Positions 7,770 to 15,446 of a stretch of 52,772 nt of DNA are shown piece by piece. Each line of letters starts with the position of its first letter. Position 1 is the first letter of the stretch. Made by a program: the position numbers and the translations under genes. Under the pieces are notes generated by a model, which saw only the letters and a program-made list of their open reading frames with translations, did no database searches and was not told where the DNA came from. This stretch comes from Phycisphaerae bacterium (GTDB taxonomy: Bacteria; Planctomycetota; Phycisphaerae; Phycisphaerales; UBA1924): NCBI GenBank assembly GCA_016873295.1, contig VGXM01000021.1, positions 1 to 52,772 on the forward strand, read 5' to 3'.

Positions 7770-8746
7770 GCGCCTTCTTCCTCCTCGCCCTGGGACTCGT
7801 CATGCTCGTGGCCGGCGGCCGAGCCCTCGTCACCGGCTCCCTCGACGTCGCACGCCGCCTCGACGTCCCGCCTCTGCTGGTCGGCCTCACCATCGTGGCC
7901 TGGGGCACCTCCGCCCCGGAGCTCGCCTTCAACCTCATCGCCGCGATCCAGAAGAAGCCCGACTTGGTCTTCGGCAACACCGTCGGCGCCAACATCTGCA
8001 ACCTGGGCCTCGTGGTCGCGGTGTCGGCCATCCTCGCGCGCCTGGTCGTTCATTCCACCATCATCCGGCGCGAGCTGCCCATCATGCTCGCCATCTTCGC
8101 GCTTCTCCTCGTCGCCGCGCTGGTCCCGGCCCTCGACCTGGCCCTGGGCGGACGCCTGGTCCCCGCCGTGCTCGTCGCCTTCTTCCTGGGCTACTCCGCC
8201 TTCGTGATCCGGGCCGGGCTCCGGGCCCGCCCCGAGAATCGCGTCCTCGCCAAGGAGGTCAAGGCCGTCACCGAGCGCGTCGCCCAGCGCGGGTTCCCCG
8301 TCTCCATCATGCTCATGGTCGCCGGGCTCACGCTCCTCACCGCCGGCGGCAACCTCGCCGCCGACGCCGCCTCCGAGATCGCGATCTGGTGCGGGCTCTC
8401 CCAGCGCGTCGTCGGGCTCACCATCATCTCCGTCGGCACCACCCTCCCCGAGCTGGTCACCTCCGTCGTCGCCGTCCGACGCAAGGAGGTCGACCTGGCC
8501 GTCGGAAACGCCGTCGGATCCTGCGTCTTCAACCTGGGGATGATCTTCGCCGTCGCCTCGCTCATCACGCCCGCGCCGATCCCGGCGGGCGGCTTCGCCT
8601 CCGTCCTGGCCATGTGCATCCTCGGAGGCACGCTCGTCCCCATGATCCGCTTCCGCAGCAAGACCCTCGCCCGGCTCGAGGGGTCCATCCTCCTCACCCT
8701 CTACGTCGCCTACCTCGCCTTCGAGCTCAGCCGCACCGGCGTCTGA
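7766..8746 (+). CDS. CaCA-family Na+/Ca2+ (cation) exchanger
   Basis: This 326-residue integral membrane protein has about ten hydrophobic segments and two internal repeats. Each repeat has the alpha-motif of calcium/cation antiporters: GTSAPELAFNLIAA with GNTVGANICNLGL in the first, and GTTLPELVTSVVAV with GNAVGSCVFNLGM in the second. The acidic Glu of each PEL and the conserved Asn line the ion path in this family. It resembles YrbG-type exchangers in length and topology. Its ATG overlaps the stop of the upstream remnant ORF. The antiporter gene starts 101 bases downstream on the same strand. Substrate (Ca2+, Na+ or K+) cannot be read from sequence. Confidence 0.93.
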   Translation: MSAFFLLALGLVMLVAGGRALVTGSLDVARRLDVPPLLVGLTIVAWGTSAPELAFNLIAAIQKKPDLVFGNTVGANICNLGLVVAVSAILARLVVHSTIIRRELPIMLAIFALLLVAALVPALDLALGGRLVPAVLVAFFLGYSAFVIRAGLRARPENRVLAKEVKAVTERVAQRGFPVSIMLMVAGLTLLTAGGNLAADAASEIAIWCGLSQRVVGLTIISVGTTLPELVTSVVAVRRKEVDLAVGNAVGSCVFNLGMIFAVASLITPAPIPAGGFASVLAMCILGGTLVPMIRFRSKTLARLEGSILLTLYVAYLAFELSRTGV

Positions 8747-8847
8747 TGCCCGCCCCCGCCGCGGAAACGACCGGGGGCCGGCCGTCCGGCCCGCAAGCCC
8801 GGCGCGGCCGCAATACGCTTGGCCTCCCACGCGCGGAGGTGCCCTGA

Positions 8848-10071
8848 ATGCGGAAGGTGGTCCTGTTCTCGTCGCTGCTGGTGTTCGGCCTGATCGCCTC
8901 CCAGGCCGCGCCCACGCTCGCGCCGGGATTCTGGCCCTCCACGCGCTTCCCCATCCAGGCCCTCACCTTCCTGGCCCTGGCCTACATCATGATCCGCGTC
9001 GGCAGCGAGTTCGAGATCGACAAGCGCAACCTCCGCCAGTACGGCTGGGACTACGTCGTCGCCGCCACCGCCGCCGCCTTCCCCTGGATCTTCTGCTGCC
9101 TCTACTTCGTCTTCGTCATGCTCCCCCAGACCGCCTGGTCGGACGGCTGGATCTGGCGCGAGGGGTTGCTCGCCTCCCGGTTCTCCGCCCCGACCTCCGC
9201 CGGCGTCCTCTTCAGCATGCTCATCGCCGCCGGGCTCAGCGCCACCTGGCTCTTCCGCAAGGCCCGCGTGCTCGCCATCTTCGACGACCTCGACACCGTG
9301 CTCCTCATGCTCCCGCTCAAGATGGCCCTGGTCGGGCTGCGGTGGCAGCTGGGCGTGGTCGTGGCCATCATGGTCGCGTTCCTGGTCGTCGGGTGGAGGC
9401 TGATGAAACGCCTCGACTGGTCCATGAAGTGGACCGCGGTGCTGGGCTACAGCGTCGTGCTCGTGGTCTTCACCGAGGGGCTCTACCTCCTGAGCAAGAA
9501 CATCGACGCCCGCGTGCCCATCCACGTCGAGATCCTCTTCCCCGCGTTCCTGCTGGGCATGATGATCAAGGTGCGGCACGAGGACCACCACGACGCCGCC
9601 AACCACCGCGCCGACGCCATTGTCTCCGCCGCCTTCATGGTGCTCGTGGGCCTCTCCATGCCCGAGTTCATCGGCTCGGTGGGCGCCGCCGCCCCCGCCG
9701 TGGTCGAGTCGGCCTCGCACATCGCCGCCAAGACGCCCCCCATGGGCTGGGGCCAGATCGCCTTCCACGTCCTCATGATCACGGCTCTCTCCAACATCGG
9801 GAAGATGTTCCCCGCCTTCTGCTACCGCAAGGAGGCCTCCTTCCACGAACGCCTCGCGCTCGCCATCGGCATGTGGCCCCGCGGCGAGGTCGGCGCAGGC
9901 GTCCTCGTCCTCGCCCTCTCCTACGGCATCGGCGGCCCCATCGTCGTCGTCGCCATGCTCTCCCTCGCGCTCAACCTCCTCCTCACCGGCGTCTTCATCG
10001 TCGTGATCAAGTCCATCCTCCGCCGCGGCGGCGTCGAGGCCCCCCTCCCCGTCCCCACCGCCGCCCACTGA
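8848..10071 (+). CDS. Cation:proton antiporter (CPA-type membrane protein)
   Basis: The product has 407 residues and about 11-12 hydrophobic segments. The stretch ARVLAIFDDLDTVLLMLPL and the late IGMWPRGEVGAGVLVLAL resemble the conserved acidic helix and the C-terminal RGE region of Na+/H+ or K+/H+ antiporters of the CPA superfamily. No RCK/TrkA regulatory domain is attached. It sits between a CaCA exchanger and a two-domain UspA gene (12 bases downstream), probably one operon. Whether it moves Na+ or K+ is not visible. Confidence 0.8.
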   Translation: MRKVVLFSSLLVFGLIASQAAPTLAPGFWPSTRFPIQALTFLALAYIMIRVGSEFEIDKRNLRQYGWDYVVAATAAAFPWIFCCLYFVFVMLPQTAWSDGWIWREGLLASRFSAPTSAGVLFSMLIAAGLSATWLFRKARVLAIFDDLDTVLLMLPLKMALVGLRWQLGVVVAIMVAFLVVGWRLMKRLDWSMKWTAVLGYSVVLVVFTEGLYLLSKNIDARVPIHVEILFPAFLLGMMIKVRHEDHHDAANHRADAIVSAAFMVLVGLSMPEFIGSVGAAAPAVVESASHIAAKTPPMGWGQIAFHVLMITALSNIGKMFPAFCYRKEASFHERLALAIGMWPRGEVGAGVLVLALSYGIGGPIVVVAMLSLALNLLLTGVFIVVIKSILRRGGVEAPLPVPTAAH

Positions 10072-10083
10072 TCCGAGGTCTCC

Positions 10084-10983
10084 ATGCCCACCATCCGCCG
10101 CATCCTCCTCCCGGTCGACTTCTCTCGCTGCTCCCTGACGGCCCTGGCCCAGGCCCGCCGAATCGCCACCCGCGCCCGGGCCGACCTCTCCGTCCTCCAC
10201 GTCGTCGAGCCCATCCTCGTGAACCGCAGCGACGCGTGGATCGACGTGCCCGTGCCCACCGTCGACGACCAGATCGACGCCGCCCGGGCCCGCTGGGCCC
10301 AGTTCAAGGCGCAGGTCTCCGGCGCCGACACCCTCGACTGCAACATCGTTGTCGGGCACCCGTACTCCTCGATCGAGGAGCGGCTCGGCCACGTTCAGCC
10401 CGACCTGCTCGTCATGGGAGCCCACGGCTCGCGAGACGCCTTCCGGGGCGCGGGCTACGTCGCCATGACCGCCGTCGCCAACGCTCCCGTCCCCGTCCTC
10501 GCCGTCCACCCGGGCAACTCGGGCGAGTACCACACCGTCCTCGCCGGGTTCGACTTCACCCCGGCCTGTCACGCCGCCGTCCGACACGCGGCGTGGCTCG
10601 CCCGACTCGACGCCGGCCGCCTCGTCATCGCCCACTTCTACGACGACCCCTGGGACCTCGTCGACGCGTCCAAGCGCCCCAAGGGCGCCGACGCCGCCTC
10701 CGCCGACCGGTTCCTCCGGGCCGCCCGCGAGCGCCTCATCGCCGCCTGCCAACCCCTGCTCGACGGGCTGGCGAGCGACAAGGTCGAGTACCTGATCGAG
10801 CCCGGCCCCAGTCCTGGCAAGGGCCTGATCGACCTCAGCCAGCGCCTCAAGGCCGACGCCATCGCCATGGGCACCAAGGGACGCACGGGCCTCAAGTCGA
10901 TCCTGCTCGGCAGCCAGGCCGAACGAGTCCTCCGCGAGGTCCCCTGCTCCGTCCTCGCCGTCAAGCCCGACCCCGACGCTTAG
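10084..10983 (+). CDS. Universal stress protein with two UspA domains
   Basis: This 299-residue protein has two tandem Usp domains (about 4-142 and 152-297). The second keeps the full ATP-loop pattern (MGTKGRTGLKSILLGSQAER, then PCSVLAVKP). The first is degenerate at the loop (MGAHGSRDAFRGAGYVAM). It follows the antiporter by 12 bases and probably shares its transcript; Usp proteins next to transporters often sense ATP or modulate transport. The TAG stop supplies the first base of a 190-bp structured repeat, so the insertion may have set the present C-terminus. Confidence 0.93.
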   Translation: MPTIRRILLPVDFSRCSLTALAQARRIATRARADLSVLHVVEPILVNRSDAWIDVPVPTVDDQIDAARARWAQFKAQVSGADTLDCNIVVGHPYSSIEERLGHVQPDLLVMGAHGSRDAFRGAGYVAMTAVANAPVPVLAVHPGNSGEYHTVLAGFDFTPACHAAVRHAAWLARLDAGRLVIAHFYDDPWDLVDASKRPKGADAASADRFLRAARERLIAACQPLLDGLASDKVEYLIEPGPSPGKGLIDLSQRLKADAIAMGTKGRTGLKSILLGSQAERVLREVPCSVLAVKPDPDA

Positions 10984-11172
10984 TGGCGCGAGTCGGAAGA
11001 ACGTGCACCAAGGCGCCGGCGGGCGCCGCGGGTGCCACGGGCGATCCGCCTTGCGGATCGCCCGTGCCGGCGTCCGGACCGGCCTCGAACAGCCGCACGG
11101 GTCATCGGGCGAAGCGCCCGATGACCCGTGGCACCCGGAGCGCTCCGTCCACGGACTTTCGACTCGCGCCAC
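10983..11172 (+). repeat. Structured repeat, copy A (MITE-like, 190 bp)
   Basis: The repeat is bounded by imperfect terminal inverted repeats of 23 bases matching at 20 positions (GTGGCGCGAGTCG at the left, CGACTCGCGCCAC at the right). Inside are two strong hairpins: GGGCGATCCG/CGGATCGCCC, and a 16-bp stem with a 3-base loop at 11096-11130. GGTGCCACGGG near 11030 can also pair with CCCGTGGCACC near 11125, giving a nested cloverleaf-like fold. No ORF of its own is present. It begins at the last base of the UspA stop codon. A near-identical copy lies at 37765-37953 and a partial one at 6785-6877. No flanking target duplication is evident. Confidence 0.85.
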
Positions 11173-11213
11173 TCGCCCTGCGCCACGGCGTCCGCAGCCC
11201 GGGCCGCGGCCCG

Positions 11214-11792
11214 CTACGCGCCGCAGCTCCCGCCCGCGCACGAGGCCCCGCCCGGACGCAGCGCCCGGTTCCACGGCATCGCCCCCAGCACAGCCGCCAT
11301 CCCGCACATCCCCGTCGATCCCGCGAACAGCAGCCCCGCCCCGAAGAAGCCCGTCAGCAGCAGGAACCAGGGCGAAACCAGCCACGCCAGCACGCTCCCG
11401 GCCAGCACTCCCGCGCCCACCACGATCTGAACCTGCCGCATGATGCTGATGGGGGCCCGGGTGCGGATGACCGGCAGCCCCGCGCCCTTCCACGCCTCGA
11501 TCCCGCCCTTGAGGTTGTACACGCCGCTCCACCCGCCCCCCGACGCCCGCGCCGCCGCCTCCAGCGAGCGCCGACCGCTCCGGCAGTGGAAGACCACGGG
11601 CGCCTCCAGCGCCGACGGCAGGCGCGCGAACTCGAACCGCGACAGGGGCACCAACGTCGCGCCCTCGATCCGCTCGGCGGCGTATTCGTCGGGCTCGCGC
11701 ACGTCGACCAGCACCGCCCGCCCGCTCCGCACCCAGTCCGCCGCTTCGCGGGGCTCGATCTCCCGGATCCCCATCGCCGTCTGCGTCGCCAT
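11214..11792 (-). CDS. Rhodanese-domain protein with C-terminal DUF2892 membrane pair
   Basis: The 192-residue protein starts with a single rhodanese domain (about residues 8-110): VLVDVREPDEYAAERIEGA, then the active-site loop HCRSGRRS with the catalytic Cys, and YNLKGGIEAWKGAGLPV. Two hydrophobic segments follow (about 125-165; DUF2892-like), then a Gly/Cys-rich tail. It is probably a membrane-bound persulfide or sulfur-transfer protein. I prefer the ATG at 11792, which opens directly on the domain; an upstream in-frame start at 11831 would add 13 residues. No clear operon partner is present. Confidence 0.9.
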   Translation of the reverse strand: MATQTAMGIREIEPREAADWVRSGRAVLVDVREPDEYAAERIEGATLVPLSRFEFARLPSALEAPVVFHCRSGRRSLEAAARASGGGWSGVYNLKGGIEAWKGAGLPVIRTRAPISIMRQVQIVVGAGVLAGSVLAWLVSPWFLLLTGFFGAGLLFAGSTGMCGMAAVLGAMPWNRALRPGGASCAGGSCGA

Positions 11793-11902
11793 GCGATTCC
11801 CCTGCTTCCCAGATCGTACCCCGCCGATCACCCCGATCCGCCCCTCGTGCCGGCGAGATCGGCTCGGCGATCTCGGTGCTCCGCGGTCGCACCCTCACCC
11901 AC

Positions 11903-12949
11903 TTACACCGACGCCGTGTCCACCATCTCCCCCCGCTCGAGGCTCTCGCACTCGGCCGCGAGCAGTCGCATCACGCGGGCCGCCTCCTCCAGTGTCGGCG
12001 CCTCCAGCCGCCGACCCGCCCGCGCCGCCTCGACGCAGCGGATCGCGTGGGCCGCCTGCCGCTCGTAGGCGCTCCCGTCGCCCAGGTTCACCGGCTCCGT
12101 CACGCCCGCGTGCGTCAGCAGCAGGATGGGGTCGCGCCCCAGGTCGAAGTCCGCCACCGCCCGCTCGAACTCCGCCACGTACCGCATGCGGAACGGGAAC
12201 CCGGGCGTGCTCAGCCACGCCCCCGTCGCCGTCACGTGCAGGTCCGCGCGCTCCGCGCCGAACCGGTACACCGTCGTCAGGTGGTTGGGCCTCCCCGTCG
12301 TGACCACGCGCTGCGGCATCCCCAGGCAATGCACCACGAAGTCCGCGTCGTGGATGTGCAGGTCGATGATCGCCCCGCCGCTGCGCCGACGGTTCCCGTA
12401 GAACGCCCGCGACCACGTCGGCTCGCACCCCAGCCGCGTCAGCGACAGCGACAGCAGCCGCCCGTGCGCCCCGTCCCCGATCCGCGCCTTGAGCCAGTCC
12501 CAGCCGGGCCAGAACCGCATGCACATCGCCGGGATCACCAGCCGCCCCGTCCGCGCCGCCGCCTCGGCCAGCGGACGGATGTGGTCCGCGTCCAGCGCCA
12601 CCGGCTTCTCCAGCAGCACATGCGCCCCCGCCTCCAGGGCCGCCGCCGCGACCTCCACGTGCGTATCGGTGGGCGAGCACACGCTGACCAGCGCCGGCCG
12701 CGCCCGGTCGAGCATCCGCCTTGCGTCATCGAACGTCGCGAGCCCGGCAAGGTCGAGGGCCGGCCCGGGTGTCGCGGGATCGGCCAGCGAGTCGGGAACT
12801 CGATCCGAGCCGGGCTCCAGCGCCGGATCCGCCACCGCCACCAGCCGCCCCCGCACCCCGCCCGCCGTCACCGCCCGGTACGCCCCAACGTGCGTGCGCC
12901 CCATGAACCCCAGCCCAATCACCGCAATGCTGACGGCTGCCTCACCCAT
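11903..12949 (-). CDS. Gfo/Idh/MocA-family NAD(P)-dependent oxidoreductase
   Basis: The 348-residue protein has an N-terminal Rossmann fold (IAVIGLGFMGRTHVGAYR, GxGxxG at about residue 12). The family signature EKPVALDADH lies at about residue 116. The C-terminal alpha/beta domain has the HxxD-type catalytic pair in LHIHDADFVVH. The length is typical. Such enzymes oxidise or reduce sugars, inositols and related hydroxy acids, and planctomycetes carry many paralogues; the substrate is not predictable here. It is encoded alone on the minus strand, 110 bases from the rhodanese gene. Confidence 0.93.
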   Translation of the reverse strand: MGEAAVSIAVIGLGFMGRTHVGAYRAVTAGGVRGRLVAVADPALEPGSDRVPDSLADPATPGPALDLAGLATFDDARRMLDRARPALVSVCSPTDTHVEVAAAALEAGAHVLLEKPVALDADHIRPLAEAAARTGRLVIPAMCMRFWPGWDWLKARIGDGAHGRLLSLSLTRLGCEPTWSRAFYGNRRRSGGAIIDLHIHDADFVVHCLGMPQRVVTTGRPNHLTTVYRFGAERADLHVTATGAWLSTPGFPFRMRYVAEFERAVADFDLGRDPILLLTHAGVTEPVNLGDGSAYERQAAHAIRCVEAARAGRRLEAPTLEEAARVMRLLAAECESLERGEMVDTASV

Positions 12950-13021
12950 GGGCCAACACTATCGGGCCCGCCGCGCACGCCCGCAACTCACGCGACCACG
13001 CGCCGCACGCACCAATGCGCG

Positions 13022-13258
13022 GAGCCGGACTTGAACACCCCCCGGAATCGCCGGGAAACACGGGCGTTTCACTTCCGGGCGGGCGCAGAATGCGGCGCTC
13101 TTCCCGGCGATTCTCGCCCCGGCCCGACGCCCGCGACGCCCCCGGCCAAGGCCCCGGACGACCCCGACCTGCGGCTGGTGATCGAGCGATGGCCCGACCT
13201 GCCCCCGGCGATCCGCGCGGAAGTGCTGGCGCTGGTGAACGCGGCACGCCGAGAATGA
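13022..13258 (+). pseudogene. Small ORF fragment with DPDL...WPDLP...IRAEVLALV ending
   Basis: The frame ends with DDPDLRLVIERWPDLPPAIR followed by AEVLALVNAARRE. From memory, short C-terminal sequences of this shape occur in planctomycete genomes near integrases and IS debris; I could not verify this. No good start codon is visible (only TTG at 13031), and the upstream frame runs into the antisense of the oxidoreductase gene. Most likely it is the remnant of a small or longer gene. A second stretch of similar shape ([14 protein letters not shown]) lies near 16745-16790. Confidence 0.25.
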
Positions 13259-14510
13259 CCAGAAGCCAAATCTCAGCCGTACAAAGTGTCCCACGGTGAG
13301 ACAGTGTGATTGGCCTCCGTTAGGAACTCCAGGCCCGCCGATCGCACCCGCGAGCCGGATCACCGTCAATCGGACCCAACCGCGACACCGTCACCCGACG
13401 CGCGCGGGCAGCACGCGCCACGCGATGCGCCGCATCGCCCCGCCGCAGTAGCCTGACCCCCTCATCCCACGACGGCGCCATCCCCGCCGCACGAGCCGCA
13501 GCGATGAACGACCTCAACGCGGCCCAGGTGCGCCGGTGGAGCCGCAGCCCGAGAGACGTCCCGCGTCGGCGTCGATTGACGCACGCGCAGCTGGCCTTGC
13601 CATGCGCGATCGTACGGGCGACGGGAACCAAGGACCGCGCCGCTCGCCCGCCCGACAGGGTGGGGGGCGACCCCAGGCAGGCGGGGCCGACGCGCTGTAG
13701 TGTCCCCCCTCTGACACGTCGGGGTCGATTCGTGACTCCGGCGGGCCGACGGCGACAATGGTGGCGGGTAGCGCGCCGGTTGCAACGGGCGCGTGTGCGG
13801 ACGGGCGGCGTCGCTGCGGTACGCCCCCGTGCGTCTTGTGGAGCAAGTGAGCCGCCGACTCGATGCGCCGTGCACCGAAACGGCGGCGCTGTTGGACAAC
13901 CTGCGGGCGGTCAACCCCCCGGGCCCGGCGTTGTGCGACAACCCGGGCTGTCCGAGGCGCGGGGCGCACTGCCGGCCCGGCCAGTGGCAACGGTGGATCA
14001 AGCGGGTTGACGACGCGGCCCGCGGAGTGCGCGGGATGCTCGATGGGTTCGCGGAGCCCGCGGCCCCGCCCGGCGGCGCAAAGGCCCCGGCCCTTCCCAA
14101 GACCCGGCGCGGCGACCGGAGGGGGCACGGGCGCGGCTCTACACGGTGGCGCCGGTTGCGGTCGTTGCCTGCGCGTGCGTCGCGGCCCGCGGGCGTGCTC
14201 GGGGCCGAGGTGTGGGTGACACTCGTGGATGCCGACCAGCCGACGCCGACGGACCCCGCCGCCCTCTCGTTCCTGACCATGACCACCCGCCCGAGTTCCC
14301 GCCCCTCCGCGAGAGGCCGAGTTCAAGCCCGGCGAAGGCGGCCCCAACTTCCTGCGTGCGGGTGGGCCGCCGTCTCCATGGCCCGCTGGGTCAGCACCTC
14401 GGGGGCGCGGCGAAAACGGGCCGTGGTCGGAGGTCACGACGGCGACGGTGGCGGCGTTGAGCCTTGATACGCCGTCCGCAGGACCCGCTGCGCGGGGAAA
14501 ACCAAAGGCA
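13259..14510. other. 1.25 kb without a recognisable gene
   Basis: Overlapping frames exist on both strands but none shows a known domain, a credible start or a ribosome binding site. A plus-strand frame at about 13793-14467 contains CDNPGCPRRGAHCRPGQWQR, which looks protein-like, and later EVWVTLVDADQPTPTD, but the stretch between is Arg-rich and unlike the rest. A minus-strand frame (13320-13631) is similarly inconclusive. I read this as decayed or horizontally shuffled DNA at the edge of the IS-rich region. Confidence 0.5.
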
Positions 14511-14567
14511 GTTCACCACAGAGGCACAGAGAGCACAGAGAGAACAGAGAGCACAGAGAAGAACATA
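14511..14567 (+). repeat. ACAGAG tandem-like repeat (TTCACCACAGAG... type)
   Basis: Short degenerate direct repeats built on CACAGAG and AGCACAGAG follow the lead TTCACCACAGAGGCACAG. Composition drops sharply in GC compared with the flanks. Translated, it gives the familiar mis-annotated peptide FTTEAQRAQREQRAQRR. From memory, sequences starting ACCACAGAG recur across planctomycetes and other phyla as a dispersed repeat of unknown origin. It is directly followed by the palindrome cluster at 14595-14709. Confidence 0.7.
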
Positions 14568-14594
14568 CAGGTTGGCCGCAAGCGCGGGCCTCTT

Positions 14595-14709
14595 CGCCCC
14601 GAAGGGGCGCAGGGGTGTAACCACGGGTGGAGCGGAGCCCGCGGCCTCGCGGGCGGAGCGCAACCCGTGGAAGCGGTCGCGTTCTCTCGGTCCTGCCCCG
14701 GAGGGGCAG
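14595..14709. repeat. Cluster of three palindromes (REP-like)
   Basis: There are three hairpins in a row. CGCCCC-GAA-GGGGCG lies at 14595-14609. A nested palindrome at 14621-14670 has outer arms CCACGGGT/ACCCGTGG and inner CCCGCG-GCCT-CGCGGG. CTGCCCC-GGA-GGGGCAG lies at 14693-14709. No ORF with sense is present. The arrangement resembles repetitive extragenic palindromes and follows the ACAGAG repeat directly, so the two may form one composite repeat unit. Confidence 0.7.
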
Positions 14710-14769
14710 AGGGAGGTAACTTTGGCGGGCGGATTCCCTTGAGCGGCGAGGTGTCGCAGCGCTCGAAGG

Positions 14770-14805
14770 TGACCTGCCCCCCGAATCCTGATCCAGGCCT
14801 ATGAG
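14770..14805 (+). repeat. Solo IS3-type terminal sequence
   Basis: The sequence TGACCTGCCCCC followed by AATCCTGATCCAGGCCTATG matches the left end of the IS3-family element at 16879. It stops abruptly where the IS1380 inverted repeat begins at 14806. No IS3 gene follows, so this is an orphan IS end, cut or overwritten by the IS1380-type insertion. Confidence 0.7.
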
Positions 14806-15401
14806 CCCGGGTTTCCCAGATGGGAACTTGCCTTCCGGTATCATGGCGTAGCGTGTGACCGCAGGAATGCAGGCATTGTCGCAGGGTCGGACACGGAAGT
14901 CCGGAGGGTCCAATGGGTGAAGGCACAAAGGACGCCCTGCGGATCGAGTTCGACGGAAGTCTGAAGCTTGAGTTCCACGCCTCGAAGGTGACCAGCGACG
15001 CGGGGCTCCTGGCCCATCGCGAACTCGATGACGCGCTCGATCTGACCGCGTCGGCGGCGGGGCTGCTCCACGACCGGCGGACCGGGACGAACACGCGGCA
15101 CACGATGACCGCGCTGCTGCGACAATCCGTCTACAGCCGCCTGGCGGGATGCGAGGACACCAACGACGCCGAGCGGCTCTGCGTCGATCCGGCCATGCGC
15201 CAGGTCGTGGGCGGGCGGGCGCGGGAGGCGCACGCCGCCTCGCCGGCCGCACCACCCTGAGCATGCGAACCCAAGCCGAACTCAAGCCCGGATCGACGGT
15301 GAGGCCCGCGGAATCAGCCGCCACCGAGGTCAATCCCGCGGTACACTCGCGCTCGATGGCCCACGGTGGTCGTGGGCGGAGAATCAAATGGGAAATCCCG
15401 G
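14806..15401 (+). mobile_element. Internally deleted IS1380-family element
   Basis: The left end CCCGGGTTTCCCA (14806-14818) and right end TGGGAAATCCCGG (15389-15401) are near-perfect inverted repeats, differing by one base in the A/T run. Between them lies only the 5' part of an IS1380-family transposase gene and about 130 bases of unassigned sequence. A complete IS1380 element is about 1.4-1.7 kb, so around 1 kb has been lost. It could still be mobilised in trans if a full copy exists in the genome. Confidence 0.75.
14913..15260 (+). pseudogene. IS1380-family transposase, N-terminal fragment
   Basis: The 115 residues contain the typical N-terminal IS1380 block: FDGSLKLEFHASKVTSDAGL, then LAHRELDDALDL, RHTMTALLRQSVYSRLAGCE, DTNDAERLCVDPAMRQVVGG. 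After GGRAREAHAAS the family sequence would continue with a DDE catalytic domain of about 300 residues, but the frame ends (APP, stop). The catalytic core is therefore absent. The ATG at 14913 fits the family start. Confidence 0.85.
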
Positions 15402-15446
15402 CCTAACCGGTGAGTCCCGGCTCTGGTGCTTTTCGGAGGCTTGACA

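Noticed and set aside
10983..11172. Structured repeat read as a CRISPR array or protein gene
   Set aside because: No spacer-repeat periodicity; the three copies are single and dispersed, and frames through them are palindrome translations.
8710..11898. Minus-strand frame of about 1060 codons covering antiporter, UspA and rhodanese region
   Set aside because: Crosses several real genes and the structured repeat; only its end coincides with rhodanese-gene DNA, in another frame.
13020..13045. Possible tRNA 3' fragment (GTTCAAGTCCGGCTCC on the minus strand)
   Set aside because: The T-loop-like heptamer is not flanked by a pairing stem and no other tRNA arm is present.
14448..14804. ORF through the ACAGAG tract and palindromes as a protein
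   Set aside because: Its peptide (TTEAQRAQR type) is the well-known translation artefact of this repeat and has no independent support.
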